From: Rhodoferax sp.
GTDB taxonomy: Bacteria; Pseudomonadota; Gammaproteobacteria; Burkholderiales; Burkholderiaceae_C
Assembly (NCBI GenBank): GCA_023231075.1
Contig: JALNWC010000125.1
Coordinates: 1 to 7,269, forward strand
Length of the DNA stretch: 7,269 nt
Reading direction: 5' to 3'
Positions 6,535-7,269 of the stretch are shown here, piece after piece. The translations under genes and the position numbers were made by a program. Positions within the stretch are counted from its first letter, which is position 1, and every line of letters starts with the position of its first letter. The notes below the pieces were generated by a model. The model had not been told where the DNA came from. It ran no database searches and worked only from the letters and a program-made list of their open reading frames with translations.

Positions 6535-7150
6535 AGATTGTCTCGTCCACGTGGTTGACGATGATGCGGGCCTGCGCCGCTCCCTTCGCTTTCTGCTCGA
6601 TTCAGTGGGCTGGAGCGTCAAGCTCTACGCCTCGGCGGAAGAATTCCTCGATCTTGCCGCGCCGCCCACCCAGCCATCCTGCCTGCTGCTTGACATCCGC
6701 ATGCCGGCCATGAGTGGCCTGGAACTGCAACAAGTGCTGCGCGAGCGCGGTGTGCTTCTGCCGATCCTGTTCATGACCGGTCATGCGGATGTGTCGATGG
6801 CGGTCCAGGCCATGAAATCCGGCGCCAGCGATTTCATCGAAAAACCGTTCAAGGACCAGATGCTGCTCGACACCGTGGCCGCGGCCATCCGGCGCAGTGC
6901 CGAGGCACTGGAAGAAACGCAGCGGCGCGATGCCGCCCTGGGTGTGCTGGCCGCGCTCTCGCCCCGCGAAAAGGAAGCCGCCCGCCTGATCGCGCGCGGC
7001 CAACCGAACAAGCTGATTGCGGCCAGCCTGGGCATCAGCGAAAAGACGGTGCACATCCACCGCCAGCGCATCATGGAAAAGGCCGCCATTTCATCCGCCG
7101 CCGAACTGGCCCGCCTGATGCTGCGGGCCGATCCAGCGGCACTGGATTAG
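6518..7150 (+). CDS. LuxR/FixJ-type response regulator (TtrR-like), partner of upstream kinase
   Basis: This cytoplasmic transcription factor has 210 residues, usual for FixJ/TtrR regulators. The receiver domain spans about 8-125: acidic pocket D14-D16 (VHVVDDD), phosphoacceptor D59 (LLLDIRMPAMSG), T87 (FMTGHAD) and K109 (IEKPF). A short linker leads to a LuxR/GerE helix-turn-helix at about 147-203, with LSPREKEAARLIARG and NKLIAASLGISEKTVHIHR. The ATG at 6518 overlaps the last 17 nt of the kinase gene; there is no clear Shine-Dalgarno, so translational coupling is likely. The frame is open further upstream to 6398, but that part lies inside the kinase ATPase domain and adds no receiver sequence. 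All phosphorylation residues are present, so it should be regulated by the kinase. Target promoters are not visible here. Confidence 0.95.
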   Translation: MTYPPEDCLVHVVDDDAGLRRSLRFLLDSVGWSVKLYASAEEFLDLAAPPTQPSCLLLDIRMPAMSGLELQQVLRERGVLLPILFMTGHADVSMAVQAMKSGASDFIEKPFKDQMLLDTVAAAIRRSAEALEETQRRDAALGVLAALSPREKEAARLIARGQPNKLIAASLGISEKTVHIHRQRIMEKAAISSAAELARLMLRADPAALD

Positions 7151-7184
7151 GGATGCGGAAATTGCCAATGTCCCGTTTATGGCG

Positions 7185-7213
7185 AGCGCTGGCGGGATGC
7201 AGTGCCAGGCGCT
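7185..7213. repeat. Inverted repeat / hairpin downstream of response regulator gene
   Basis: AGCGCTGGC (7185-7193) pairs with GCCAGGCGCT (7204-7213), a 9-bp stem with one bulged C and a 10-nt loop, starting 34 nt after the regulator stop codon. It has no following T-run, so it is not a standard intrinsic terminator, though it could stabilise the 3' end of the kinase-regulator mRNA. Confidence 0.5.
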
Positions 7214-7222
7214 GCGAGTGCC

Positions 7223-7239
7223 GTGTGGCTATGCCACAC
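7223..7239. repeat. Perfect 7-bp hairpin, part of structured tail
   Basis: GTGTGGC, loop TAT, GCCACAC. It is flanked by a direct repeat GCGAGT (7214-7219 and 7242-7247). An outer stem GGCGCTGCG (7208-7216) can pair with CGCA-AT-GCGCC (7256-7266), enclosing this hairpin. No T-run follows within the window. Confidence 0.55.
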
Positions 7240-7269
7240 AAGCGAGTAGCAACGACGCAATGCGCCCGC

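Overview
The window is GC-rich, with high-GC third positions and families typical of Burkholderiales (Comamonadaceae-like betaproteobacteria). It carries the 5' part of a molybdenum-nitrogenase cofactor gene, so the organism is probably a nitrogen-fixing betaproteobacterium. The genus cannot be fixed from the sequence alone.

Layout. (1) Positions 1-1211, minus strand: nifB, the radical-SAM enzyme of FeMo-cofactor synthesis. It runs off the left edge, with 403 codons visible. (2) Positions 1212-1697: an information-rich divergent intergenic region. It holds a sigma54 -24/-12 promoter and two NifA-type upstream sites (TGT-N10-ACA) for nifB, a perfect 24-bp palindrome that looks like a ModE molybdate operator, and a short transposase relic that ends inside that palindrome. 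(3) Positions 1698-3701, plus strand: a complete GspE/PilB-type secretion or pilus assembly ATPase with no other pilus or secretion genes beside it. (4) Positions 3736-4071, minus strand: the C-terminal Ig-like domain of a secreted protein with no body, probably a relic. (5) Positions 4130-4519, minus strand: a small cysteine-rich protein of the YgbA_NO family. (6) Positions 4693-7150, plus strand: a two-component pair. The sensor kinase has a periplasmic PhnD-like binding domain (TtrS-like architecture), and it overlaps a FixJ/TtrR-type response regulator by 17 bp. (7) Positions 7151-7269: a strongly structured noncoding tail with alternative hairpins.

How the parts fit. The left part is a nitrogen-fixation locus wired to NifA/sigma54 and probably also to molybdate supply. 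The right part is a signalling module: an extracytoplasmic sensor, its regulator, and a divergent small protein from a family linked to nitric-oxide stress. The target operon of the two-component system is not in the window. The middle (transposase relic, orphan domain) looks like a rearranged junction between the two. No wholly new system is evident. The most interesting signals are the ModE-like palindrome at the nifB upstream region, the TtrS-like sensor with two cysteines in its ligand domain, and the structured tail.
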